A stretch of 45,595 nucleotides of DNA. It comes from Fimenecus sp045631225 (lineage in GTDB: Bacteria; Bacillota; Clostridia; Oscillospirales; Acutalibacteraceae). Where the stretch lies: NCBI GenBank assembly GCA_045631225.1, contig JAZQUG010000011.1:1-45595 (forward strand). The letters run 5' to 3'. Below the pieces are notes generated by a model, which was given only the letters and a program-made list of their open reading frames with translations, was not told where the DNA came from and did not search any database. Each line of letters begins with the position of its first letter. Within the stretch, counting starts at the first letter, position 1. The position numbers and the translations under genes are program-made. Of the stretch, positions 25,494 to 33,643 are shown one piece after another.

Positions 25494-27551
25494 TTAATCT
25501 TCTTTTTTCTTAATCACAACTGTAGTTGTTGCAAGTGCAACTCCACATACTGCAAGAGCCATTACTACTGATGTTGGCTGAAAACTATCTGTATTCGGAA
25601 TTTCCACATCAGCTACTGTATCGTTTTCTTCCGTTGTAGATTCATCAACAACAGGCTTTTCAGGAGTTGGTTGTTCTTCTGTTTCAGGCTCTGTTGACTC
25701 AGGAACTTCAGTTGTTGTTTCTTCAGGAGCAGGCTCAACTACCTCATCAGTATTCTTTGCAAGATGCGAATAAATTTCCATATTCTCATCACTTATTGCA
25801 ATAAAGCTGAATTCCTTTGTTACAAAGGTTTTCATAGTGTTGTCAATTATGTATGTTACCGCAACCTTAAATGGCTTATCAGCTGTTTCAGGTGAAATAT
25901 TTTCTATGTCTATCACATATTTTTCTCCAACCTGAAGAACTGTGTTCATCTCGTGAACAAAATCCATATCTGCACCGTTAACCTCAACACAGATAATATG
26001 AATTGGTGATGTGTTTGAAAGATTTTCCACAATCAATTCTGTGTCTGCAGATGAATGATATCCCACATCTGTGTTATTAAAATGAACATAAATATTATCA
26101 GCGTGCTTCTGTGTATAATTGAACTGAGGATATCTGTCATCATCAAATACTGTTTTAAGGTCACCCCAAAGGAAGTCGCACACAATTTCTCTTGTATATG
26201 GTTCATTGAAATACTGTCCGTGACCTTGACCTATTGCATACCATGTACTATCAGGCAATGCACCCGTTGAAGCATCAATATTAAATTCAGGTGAAATATG
26301 ATAATGTGTCTTATCGTTACATACTAAACCGTTCTGAACATAATCTGCTTCAAACGTTTCACCGAATGGTGCACAGGTAGCTCCACCAGAGCTGAGATAT
26401 GTATCAATAAGGAAGTCAGAATTTGTGCCGACGCTGCTTAATGCAGTATATCCGCAACCAACAATATAACCGATTTTTGTTCCGTTTTTCTGTAATTGGG
26501 CAAACTTGTCTGCAAGGTTAGTACCTGTGTGAACATCATTATGATATTTAACTGTATCATAATAAAGCTTACCGTTTGTTTCAGGATTAAGATTGATGAA
26601 ATCTATAACCTCCTCAAATCTGTCCATTGGTACAAAATCGAGAAGTGAAGGAATGTTTGAAAATCTGTAATGAATTCTTTCTTCCTGTAAAACTCTGTTA
26701 ATACCACCAACAATGTTTTCTAATGAAAGCAAATCAAATATCCAGTCATAATCCTCTTCCATATCGAACGAATACTGAACAAACTTCATAATATTCTTTA
26801 AATCAAGGTCGATATATTCTTTCATAAAGAAAGAGCTGACAAATGTTGTACCACCTGTTGCAGGATTTGCAAGAATAGCATTTCGAACATTTCCTTTGTC
26901 ACCATAGTAATAGAGGTACGTCGTACCATACTGACCACCGTGGCTAAGTCCCATAAGGTCAACTTTATCACTGCCTGTGATTTCTTTTACTTCTTCAATA
27001 TACTCATCAAGTGCTTTTGCATAATCAAGCTGACTTCTTCTCCAGTCAAATGTAAATCCGAAAACATTTTCAGCACCTACACGCTTTACTGCTTCTTCAA
27101 CGAAAATACTTTCAGGAATATATTCTTCCATACCTTTTTCCATAAGTGTTGAAACCTGAGTAGCTTTAGCACCCTTTGGATAATATGTAAGATTCTGCCA
27201 TGATGTACCATCCTCAAGAATTACAAGATTCATAAGTGTATCTTTAACAATAGGTACTGCTGCTTCAACAATCGCATCTTCACCAACAAGTTTACCTGCA
27301 ACCATTCCCGGTAATGCCTCAAGAACCTGTTCACCGATTTTACCGAAATCAACAGGCCATGCTTTTTTCACATCACCTGTTTCAGGGTCGATTATCGGGT
27401 CACCATTTTCATCCGCATAAACAAGAGTTGGTCCTGAATACCCCTGTAAAACAACAACAGGCACTATTTCCTCTTCTTTTGCAAAAGCAAAAAATGAAAG
27501 GGATGATAACGCGATAATAATTGCAAGAACAACTGACAATATCTTTTTCAT
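25494..27551 (-). CDS. secreted, cell-surface LCAT-like alpha/beta-hydrolase (lipase/acyltransferase)
   Basis: A 685-residue exported protein. A signal peptide (1-24) leads into an alpha/beta-hydrolase domain similar to the lecithin:cholesterol acyltransferase family: 'VVVLQGYSGP' (oxyanion region), 'FGFTFDWRRS' (167-173) and 'DLMGLSHGGQYGTTY' with nucleophile Ser203. 'GQGHGQYFNEPYTREIV' near residue 430 probably holds the catalytic His. An immunoglobulin-like region (about 460-590) and a Thr/Pro/Glu stalk (about 605-645) follow. The end is IPNTDS, a membrane helix and KKKED, resembling a degenerate sortase signal. Likely an extracellular lipid esterase or acyltransferase; substrate unknown. 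It has a consensus promoter. Confidence 0.82.
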   Translation of the reverse strand: MKKILSVVLAIIIALSSLSFFAFAKEEEIVPVVVLQGYSGPTLVYADENGDPIIDPETGDVKKAWPVDFGKIGEQVLEALPGMVAGKLVGEDAIVEAAVPIVKDTLMNLVILEDGTSWQNLTYYPKGAKATQVSTLMEKGMEEYIPESIFVEEAVKRVGAENVFGFTFDWRRSQLDYAKALDEYIEEVKEITGSDKVDLMGLSHGGQYGTTYLYYYGDKGNVRNAILANPATGGTTFVSSFFMKEYIDLDLKNIMKFVQYSFDMEEDYDWIFDLLSLENIVGGINRVLQEERIHYRFSNIPSLLDFVPMDRFEEVIDFINLNPETNGKLYYDTVKYHNDVHTGTNLADKFAQLQKNGTKIGYIVGCGYTALSSVGTNSDFLIDTYLSSGGATCAPFGETFEADYVQNGLVCNDKTHYHISPEFNIDASTGALPDSTWYAIGQGHGQYFNEPYTREIVCDFLWGDLKTVFDDDRYPQFNYTQKHADNIYVHFNNTDVGYHSSADTELIVENLSNTSPIHIICVEVNGADMDFVHEMNTVLQVGEKYVIDIENISPETADKPFKVAVTYIIDNTMKTFVTKEFSFIAISDENMEIYSHLAKNTDEVVEPAPEETTTEVPESTEPETEEQPTPEKPVVDESTTEENDTVADVEIPNTDSFQPTSVVMALAVCGVALATTTVVIKKKED

Positions 27552-27591
27552 ATCCTTTTTCCTCTTTTCAAAGAATTATAACATTATATTC

Positions 27592-27620
27592 ATTGTATTC
27601 TATATGATAGCTAATGTCAA
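27592..27620 (-). promoter_or_regulatory. promoter for the LCAT-like lipase gene
   Basis: On the minus strand TTGACA (27615-27620), 17 bases, then TACAAT (27592-27597), about 40 bases upstream of the start codon. Confidence 0.75.
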
Positions 27621-27631
27621 CAAAAAGAAAA

Positions 27632-27657
27632 AGCGGTATTCAATTAAGAATACCGCT
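27632..27657 (-). terminator. terminator after the lipoprotein gene
   Basis: AGCGGTATTC / GAATACCGCT perfect 10-bp stem; on the minus strand it is followed by TTTTTCTTTTTG. Confidence 0.9.
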
Positions 27658-27673
27658 GAATGAATTAAATATC

Positions 27674-28801
27674 TTATTCTTCTACCTGCCAACCAAAGTT
27701 GTATGTAAGAGAAGATGTGCAAGGGAATTCCACAACAACTGTGCCATAATCAGCCAAAGCACCTGTGAATGTGATGTTTGCTGTGATAATCATATTCTTT
27801 TCGTATGTTGTGTATGCCATTTCATCATTAACAGCATTGATGCCTGCTGTGATTTTACAAGGTGTAAATGCAATCTCAAATGAATTGAGAATCATATATG
27901 TTTCTGCAACCTTGAATTGTTCCATAATTCCGTCCTTTTCACGGATTGTGAAAGCTTTCTTAACACTTGCTTCTTCAGGCTTTACAACAATATTGATTGT
28001 TCTGTAAAGCTCTGACGGAACAAAAACATATTCACCTTCTTCATCCTCTAAGTTACTACCATCTTCAGCAAGGTCATAAACCATTGTAGGAACAACTGAA
28101 GTATAGATTGGGAATGTGTTTGTTGCTTCATCAGTGTAAAGGTCATTGAGTGTCAATGTACTTGCAGTTTTTTCACCAAGAGGATAGATAACGTCAGTTA
28201 AATCTGCTTTAAATTCTGTTGCTTCTTCCTGACCACGATTCATAAGGAATGAACCGATATCTTTAAGTGCTGTATCAGCATAAATGCGGAATGCTGCACG
28301 GAATTTATCCTGATCAGGGAGTTCTTTGCCATCTTCTGACTTAAATACAACACCGTCACCATGGTTAATCCAGAAATCTTCATAGTATGAAACTCTTGCA
28401 GTACCATTTGTCTTGATATCATTAATCATACCATTGAAATAATCAAGAACTTCCTGCTGATTTCCTGTAAACTGTGCCCATTCTTCATCAGAAATAAGAG
28501 CTAAAATATCGTTGAAGTATTCTTCTGAACCATACTTTGAAACAAGCTCATAATATGAAAGCTCAACTTCTCTGTCATCAGTTTTCTTATTGAAATTTTC
28601 ATAAAGTGTTGCAAGCTTATCACCGGGAAGAATTTCTTTTAATTCTCCGTAAGTAAATTTGAAAGCAACATCCTTAAGGTCTGTTTTAGACTCAACTGCA
28701 ACCGGTCTTTCAACTTCTGATGTACTGCAACCTGCAAATGATATTGTGAGCATTGCAAAAGCCAATACAACAGCAATAATTCTCATAACATTCTTTTTCA
28801 T
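27674..28801 (-). CDS. lipoprotein of unknown function
   Basis: A 375-residue lipoprotein with lipobox 'ISFAGC' (Cys24). The mature protein is acidic. Its C-terminal third looks like beta strands that alternate hydrophobic residues ('NMIITANITFTGALADYGTVV', then 'SSLTYNFGW'). I recognise no family. The start at 28801 follows AAGGGGAAAAG; an upstream in-frame ATG at 28900 lies inside the M28 gene and has no ribosome site. It is 25 bases downstream of the M28 peptidase gene, so they are probably co-transcribed and both act at the membrane. Confidence 0.78.
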   Translation of the reverse strand: MKKNVMRIIAVVLAFAMLTISFAGCSTSEVERPVAVESKTDLKDVAFKFTYGELKEILPGDKLATLYENFNKKTDDREVELSYYELVSKYGSEEYFNDILALISDEEWAQFTGNQQEVLDYFNGMINDIKTNGTARVSYYEDFWINHGDGVVFKSEDGKELPDQDKFRAAFRIYADTALKDIGSFLMNRGQEEATEFKADLTDVIYPLGEKTASTLTLNDLYTDEATNTFPIYTSVVPTMVYDLAEDGSNLEDEEGEYVFVPSELYRTINIVVKPEEASVKKAFTIREKDGIMEQFKVAETYMILNSFEIAFTPCKITAGINAVNDEMAYTTYEKNMIITANITFTGALADYGTVVVEFPCTSSLTYNFGWQVEE

Positions 28802-28826
28802 ATTTCTTTTCCCCTTTTCGGTGAAA

Positions 28827-30098
28827 TTAATAACTGTCCTTAAGTCCCTGTTCATCAAACAAGAAGATTGTTTCAAGAACAACTTTAAGTGAATCTTCAA
28901 GTGTTTTCATTTCAAGTACCCTTACATTATCATCACGAGTATGATAATATCTTGCAGGAGCAGGGTCCATGCTTGTAAATGCTACTGACTTGATTCCGCC
29001 TTGTTGCATTGCTGCAGCATCTGTTGAACCTAACGGAATTGTTGAGAACTTAACAGGAATTTCTGCATTTTCACTGGCCTTTTTCATAAGAGCACAACCC
29101 TGTTTATCAAGAGCAACTGTTCCTGTCATATCATTTGTGATAACTGACATAAACTCATAGTCTCTGAGAGTATCAAGTGCGATAAACACTGTTTCAACAC
29201 CGTCGTTTTTGTATTCGTCACCATGAGCTTTTGCAAATGCCTTTGAACCACGAAGACCCTCTTCTTCAGCACCAACTGACATTGCAACGATTTCTGTATT
29301 TTCAAGACGAATATCGTTATGTTTGAAATAAAGGAGTGCTGCCATTGCTGTAAACACACCTGTAAGGTCATCAGCAGCACCGTCAACAGGCAATTTCCAG
29401 TTCACAAAAAACATTACTGAAATAAGTGCAGGAATCATAAGTGCCTGAATAACAAGCATAACGATTTCTGCTGTGCGATTATCAACAAAGAACCCTGCAA
29501 TTGAAAATCCTAATGTAACAAGAAGACCTAAAACTGCAGAAATGATAATCATTGTTACCATTTTTAAGCCACCAAGGTAAGTGTATCTCCATTCATAAGC
29601 AGTATCCATGTGACCGCCAATGATAATTCTTCTCTTTGTTTCACCGGCTGCTTTTCTTGTACAGATAACATTACTTGATTCCTGCTTTTTGAAGAACGGG
29701 TCAAGCACCTTTTTGTAGAAAAGGAATTCACCAAGAAGGAAGAAAACAGCAAGCACAACAAGTGCCACAGAAACTACTCTCAATACTGTTTCAACTACAG
29801 GTGGCATATTGAATGCAAAGCAAAGAATTCCAAAAACTGCTGCAACAAGTGCCAGAACACCATCAATAGTAACCCAGCTCATAAAAGCTTTAGGGCTTAA
29901 TGTGAAATTCTCTCTCTTAACTTCGTCGGCAATAGGAGTCATAAGTTTTTCAACATAATCCTGACCCTTTTTCTCGCCCTCAAAACCGGCAGGACGAGGA
30001 CCAACCTCTTTACAGACTTTTCTTATTTCTCTGATAGCAAAATTTGAACACTCACGAACCTTTGAAGGATAATGAACATGACTTTCATAAGCTTTCAA
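28827..30098 (-). CDS. M28-type metallopeptidase with membrane helices inserted in the catalytic domain
   Basis: A 423-residue protein of the M28 zinc aminopeptidase fold. Metal ligands and catalytic residues are His163 and Asp165 in 'IGGHMDTAYE', the Asp cluster in 'PVDGAADDLTG' (about 239-244), Glu278/Glu279 in 'GAEEEGLRG', Asp309 in 'IALDTLRD' and His in 'ARYYHTRDDN' near 390. Four predicted helices (about 78-98, 105-127, 176-202, 210-233) are embedded in the sequence, and two of them fall between the first His/Asp and the bridging Asp. Ordinary M28 enzymes have only a short loop there. All ligands are retained, so activity is likely, close to the membrane. Substrate unknown. Confidence 0.85.
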   Translation of the reverse strand: MKAYESHVHYPSKVRECSNFAIREIRKVCKEVGPRPAGFEGEKKGQDYVEKLMTPIADEVKRENFTLSPKAFMSWVTIDGVLALVAAVFGILCFAFNMPPVVETVLRVVSVALVVLAVFFLLGEFLFYKKVLDPFFKKQESSNVICTRKAAGETKRRIIIGGHMDTAYEWRYTYLGGLKMVTMIIISAVLGLLVTLGFSIAGFFVDNRTAEIVMLVIQALMIPALISVMFFVNWKLPVDGAADDLTGVFTAMAALLYFKHNDIRLENTEIVAMSVGAEEEGLRGSKAFAKAHGDEYKNDGVETVFIALDTLRDYEFMSVITNDMTGTVALDKQGCALMKKASENAEIPVKFSTIPLGSTDAAAMQQGGIKSVAFTSMDPAPARYYHTRDDNVRVLEMKTLEDSLKVVLETIFLFDEQGLKDSY

Positions 30099-30190
30099 TG
30101 CAGAAACCTCCTATGATACAATTATATACTAAATCATTGTATCACACTTTTTTTCCTAAGTCACTATTATTTTAAAAAAAATTGCAAATA

Positions 30191-30224
30191 TTGACATCAG
30201 GCAGAAAAAAGGCTAAACTATAAT
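30191..30224 (+). promoter_or_regulatory. candidate promoter for the VanY-like gene
   Basis: TTGACA at 30191-30196 with TAAACT 17 bases later (30214-30219); a perfect TATAAT at 30219-30224 is also present but 22 bases away. Which -10 is used is unclear. Confidence 0.45.
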
Positions 30225-30257
30225 ACAGAAAATAAACTCAGAATTAAGGATGTAAAT

Positions 30258-31079
30258 ATGAAAAAAAGACAGTTAAAAATCCGTGGAATACTTTTAATTT
30301 CACTGGTAATAATTTTAGGTTCACTTTTAATTCTCTATTTTGCATTTTGTCGTGGTGGTGATTACAACACAGCACCTGTTGAAACTCCTACAATAGCTGA
30401 AACCACAACAAAAGCACCGGAAAAACCTGTTGAGGAAGAAACAACAGAGCCTGAAGAAACTACTGAAGAAGTCACAAAAGAGCCGATTATATGGGACAAC
30501 TATAACCCGTCAAGTATTCTTTTAAGTGAAAACTGGGCATTGACACTTATCAATAAAAATTATCCGCTTGACAAAAACTATACTCCGACAACAGCAAGTG
30601 TAATTGAAAACAGCTCAGTTACAGCTGATATCCGAGTTGCAGAGGCATACAGATTAATGTACAACGCAGCCTTGACAGAGGATGTTATTCTTACTCCTTA
30701 TTCAGGATATTGCAGCTTCCAGAGACAAAAAACAAATTATGATAATAAGGTTCAGGCATTTGTTCTTCAGGGACTTACTGAAGACGAAGCAAAATTAAGT
30801 GCCGAAAAGAGAGTTGAACCTGCAGGATGCAGTGAAAACGGTGCAGGACTTGCAGTTGACGTAATCAGTGCAAGTGCAGGATTTTCTTCAACAAACGAAT
30901 ATAAATGGCTTGTGGCAAATGCTCATAATTACGGTTTTGTACTCCGTTATCCTGAAGATAAAACTGAAATAACAGGTATGATTTATCAGCCATGGCATTG
31001 GAGATATGTTGGCATTGAGGTTGCAACAGAAATGAAAGAACAAAACCTCTGCCTCGAAGAATTTTTAGGCGTGCTGTAA
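30258..31079 (+). CDS. VanY-like D,D-carboxypeptidase fold protein with altered zinc site
   Basis: A 273-residue membrane-anchored protein: helix at about 10-30, a Thr/Glu/Pro stalk (about 40-75), then a VanY/peptidase M15B domain (about 95-273). VanY enzymes remove the terminal D-Ala from peptidoglycan stems. Asp201 in 'GLAVDV' and His247 in 'QPWHWRYVG' match two zinc ligands. The first ligand, His in the usual SxHxxGxAxD, is Asn194 here ('CSENGAGLAVD'), and the conserved Arg of 'GYRS' is Cys152 ('SGYCS'). Activity is therefore uncertain; it may bind rather than cut cell wall, or use another ligand. The start follows AAGGATGTAA. Confidence 0.82.
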   Translation: MKKRQLKIRGILLISLVIILGSLLILYFAFCRGGDYNTAPVETPTIAETTTKAPEKPVEEETTEPEETTEEVTKEPIIWDNYNPSSILLSENWALTLINKNYPLDKNYTPTTASVIENSSVTADIRVAEAYRLMYNAALTEDVILTPYSGYCSFQRQKTNYDNKVQAFVLQGLTEDEAKLSAEKRVEPAGCSENGAGLAVDVISASAGFSSTNEYKWLVANAHNYGFVLRYPEDKTEITGMIYQPWHWRYVGIEVATEMKEQNLCLEEFLGVL

Positions 31080-31096
31080 AATTAAACACAAATAAT

Positions 31097-31127
31097 ATGG
31101 CAGGGGTTTTACCCTGCCATTGTTTTT
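31097..31127 (+). terminator. terminator after the VanY-like gene
   Basis: ATGGCAGGG / CCCTGCCAT stem with loop GTTTTA, followed by TGTTTTTAT. Confidence 0.88.
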
Positions 31128-31204
31128 ATGCCATAATAAATATTGTATTTCCTTTTGATATATGTTAAAATATGTTGATTATACTTTATTTTGGAGGAGT
31201 TATT

Positions 31205-31873
31205 ATGATGAAAATTTCACCATCCATTCTTTCTTGTGATTACGGCAGAATGGCAGAAGAATTAAAGGATATGGAAAACTGTGGTGCTGACTATATGCAC
31301 ATTGATGTTATGGACGGACACTTTGTTCCAAACATTACTTTAGGTGCTCCTCTTGTAAAGTGCATCAGAAAAGCAACTGATGTGCCTTTTGATGTTCACC
31401 TTATGATTAGTGAGCCACTTAAATACATTGACGATTTCTGTAAAGCAGGTGCTGATATTATCACTTTCCACACAGAATGCGACTCACCTATTGAGGAAAC
31501 AATCAACAGAATTCTTGCAAATGGTGTAAAGGCTTCCCTTACTGTTAAACCAAAGACACCTGTTGAAGATATTTTCCCATACTTGGACAAGCTTTCAATG
31601 GTACTTGTTATGACCGTTGAGCCTGGTTTTGGCGGACAGAGCTTTATGGAAGATATGATGGTAAAGGTTTCTGCATTAAGACAGGAAATCGAAAAGCGTG
31701 GACTCAATTGCGAAATCGAGGTTGACGGCGGTATTAACGAAAAAACAATCGCAGTTGCAGCAAAAGCAGGTGCTGATGTTTTCGTTTCAGGTAATGCAAT
31801 CTTCTCAAGTGCTGACAGAAAAGGTACAATCGGGAATTTCAAGAAAATCGCAGAAGAAAACTACTGTAAATAA
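31205..31873 (+). CDS. rpe: ribulose-phosphate 3-epimerase
   Basis: Interconverts ribulose 5-phosphate and xylulose 5-phosphate in the pentose phosphate pathway. The 222-residue TIM barrel has 'SPSILSCDYGRM', 'HIDVMDGHFVPNITLG' (metal-binding His and catalytic Asp), 'DVHLMISEP' (His/Met), 'MTVEPGFGGQSFM' and 'IEVDGGIN' (second catalytic Asp), all as expected. The ATG at 31205 follows TTGGAGGAG at seven bases; an ATG at 31172 has no ribosome site. Its last 13 bases overlap the 3' end of the convergent MecA-like gene, with no terminator between. Confidence 0.95.
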   Translation: MMKISPSILSCDYGRMAEELKDMENCGADYMHIDVMDGHFVPNITLGAPLVKCIRKATDVPFDVHLMISEPLKYIDDFCKAGADIITFHTECDSPIEETINRILANGVKASLTVKPKTPVEDIFPYLDKLSMVLVMTVEPGFGGQSFMEDMMVKVSALRQEIEKRGLNCEIEVDGGINEKTIAVAAKAGADVFVSGNAIFSSADRKGTIGNFKKIAEENYCK

Positions 31874-32385
31874 ACTTTGCCTAAGTTTTCACCGTGTTCC
31901 ATTAACCATTCGTGACAGATATTTTCTGTTTTTTCTCCATATTCCGCTACAAGATGGCTTAATTCTCTGCTATCATCAGGAATATAGAGATAATAGTTAT
32001 TTTTTAACTTATATGCCTGACAAGCATTTTGACTCACGATATTTTTCTTTGCAGTTGAAATAAAATCGAGAAAATCATTGATATTTTCAGCACGGAAAAT
32101 AAAAGAACGCCCATATTGTTTCACTTTATATCGTTTTTTCTTGTTATATGTAAATGTGAGAATAAAAAAGCAACCGCCATTTTCCGTTGGCATTGCTTCC
32201 ACAATAACCTTCTCACCTTTTGAAATTCTTTTTTCTGCATTAATTCCCGATAAAAGTGTTTTTAATGCAGTTTGTGTATTCTCATTACCATCATTCAATG
32301 ATTCATATGTAATATGGAATTTTTCCATTTCTTCTCTTGAAAGTTCAATAAGCATTACATTGTCATTAAGTGTTTCAAAAGTCAT
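31861..32385 (-). CDS. MecA-like adaptor protein (short form)
   Basis: A 174-residue protein resembling the MecA/NegativeReg family, whose members deliver substrates to the ClpC ATPase. 'LSREEMEKFHITYESL' near the start and 'VEAMPTENGGCFFILTF' (about 63-80) match the N-terminal substrate-binding part. 'ENINDFLDFI' and a Tyr-rich beta segment 'NNYYLYIPDD' match the C-terminal ClpC-binding half. It is shorter than the ~215-residue Bacillus MecA because the linker between halves is short. Targets cannot be predicted. It is divergent from the Rnf-like module and overlaps rpe tail-to-tail. Confidence 0.75.
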   Translation of the reverse strand: MTFETLNDNVMLIELSREEMEKFHITYESLNDGNENTQTALKTLLSGINAEKRISKGEKVIVEAMPTENGGCFFILTFTYNKKKRYKVKQYGRSFIFRAENINDFLDFISTAKKNIVSQNACQAYKLKNNYYLYIPDDSRELSHLVAEYGEKTENICHEWLMEHGENLGKVYLQ

Positions 32386-32485
32386 TTCCGCTACCTCCTG
32401 AAATACGAAATTACTCTTATTTCATAATATTACAGGGACGAGAAGTGTGCAATAAATAAATATTGGAAAAAGTGAGGAACATATT

Positions 32486-33643
32486 ATGGTTGATACAAAT
32501 ATGCCTCAAAACTCAATAGACGAATCAAAGCGTTCAGCAACCTTGGACACTCTTCTTATGCTGTGCGTTCCCTTTGCTGTGGCAATTTTTACCCACGGTT
32601 TTGTTGCTGTATTCAATTCAGCATTATCAATTATAACTTGTCTGTTTTTTACAAATATAGGTAAAAGGTTTCTCAAGGCTCAATTCCCGCCAAAGTCACC
32701 TCATTCATATATAATAGGTTTGAGTGTATCTTTGCTTTTACCGGCATCAGCACCTTGGTGGATGACGATTTTAACTGCAGCTTTTGCGATGGGTGTCTGT
32801 GTTTTACCTTTTGGTAACCCTGAAAAAACACCTTTTATCCCGTCTGCAACTGCTCTTTGCTTTGCTACTCTTTGTTGGCCTGAAGAAATATTCAATTATT
32901 CACCAATCGGAGATTCATTAGGACAAATGCTCCTTTACGGTAATTCTATCAACAAAAATCTTGTTGGTATTATAGAAACTCTTGTGGGCAGCACTCCGTC
33001 CGCAATGGGAACGGGCTGTATTTTAGCACTTATCGGTGTACTTATTTTCCTTATTTTACGCCGACCAAAAGACAGCCTCGCAACCATCTGCTTTATTCTT
33101 GCAGTTGGCGTAATGGCAGCACTTTTCCCAAGAATTTCAACAGGCAGAACTCTTTCCGTAATAATGGAATTGTGTTCAGGTATGATTTTATTCGGTGCAA
33201 TTTTCTTTATTTCTTCAAGCGTTATTGCGCCTAAACGAACAATTTCGAAAATGGTCTGGGGCTTTGCAAGTGGTATTATCTGTATGCTTATCCGATATGC
33301 AGCGCCTTTTGAAGAAAGTGCTTGTTTTGGATTCGTAATCGCTTGTGCTATTTCAGATTATTTTGATCATCTTCCTCTTACAAGAAAAGAAAACAAAAAA
33401 ATCAAGGAGCTTGAACCTTATACAGAAACAGAAAAAGTACCTTCTGTTGTTCCTGAAGAAATCCTTGATGAAATTCCTGATTTATTTACAGTTAAAATCC
33501 CTGAATTAGAAGAAGAAATTGAAAATAATAATGAAGAAAAGATTTCTTATGAAAGCGAAAGTCTTAAAACTGTAATTTTAGAAGAAAATTCACTGACTGA
33601 CAGTGAAGCACCTTTCATTATGGGAGGTGACAGCAATGAATAA
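32486..33643 (+). CDS. RnfD/NqrB-like membrane protein lacking the FMN-attachment motif
   Basis: A 385-residue protein: about eight to ten membrane helices (about 22-310), then an acidic cytosolic tail (about 315-385). Homology to RnfD is clear in 'GLSVSLLLPASAPWWMTIL', 'FGNPEKTPFIPSATALCFATL' (matching the RnfD 'NPFNPA' region) and 'ALIGVLIFLILRRPKDS'. RnfD and NqrB carry covalent FMN on Thr in an SGATPL-type motif. At the matching place this protein reads 'NYSPIGDSLGQMLLYGN' and has no such threonine motif. It is the first gene of a D-E-A set with no B, C or G genes, so a standard Rnf sodium or proton pump is unlikely. Its stop overlaps the next gene by 8 bases. The ATG follows GTGAGGAAC. 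Confidence 0.82.
   Translation: MVDTNMPQNSIDESKRSATLDTLLMLCVPFAVAIFTHGFVAVFNSALSIITCLFFTNIGKRFLKAQFPPKSPHSYIIGLSVSLLLPASAPWWMTILTAAFAMGVCVLPFGNPEKTPFIPSATALCFATLCWPEEIFNYSPIGDSLGQMLLYGNSINKNLVGIIETLVGSTPSAMGTGCILALIGVLIFLILRRPKDSLATICFILAVGVMAALFPRISTGRTLSVIMELCSGMILFGAIFFISSSVIAPKRTISKMVWGFASGIICMLIRYAAPFEESACFGFVIACAISDYFDHLPLTRKENKKIKELEPYTETEKVPSVVPEEILDEIPDLFTVKIPELEEEIENNNEEKISYESESLKTVILEENSLTDSEAPFIMGGDSNE

Noticed and set aside
28398..28422. Short open frames on either strand within the minus-strand genes at 22-30 kb
   Set aside because: All lie inside well-supported genes in another frame and lack ribosome sites.
28802..28900. 33-residue extension of the lipoprotein at 27674
   Set aside because: It would move the lipoprotein signal inward and lies inside the M28 gene; AAGGGGAAAAG fits the start at 28801.
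31141..31204. Promoter for rpe (TTGATA at 31155 with TATACT at 31180)
   Set aside because: The spacer is 19 bases and the match is modest; not strong enough to list.
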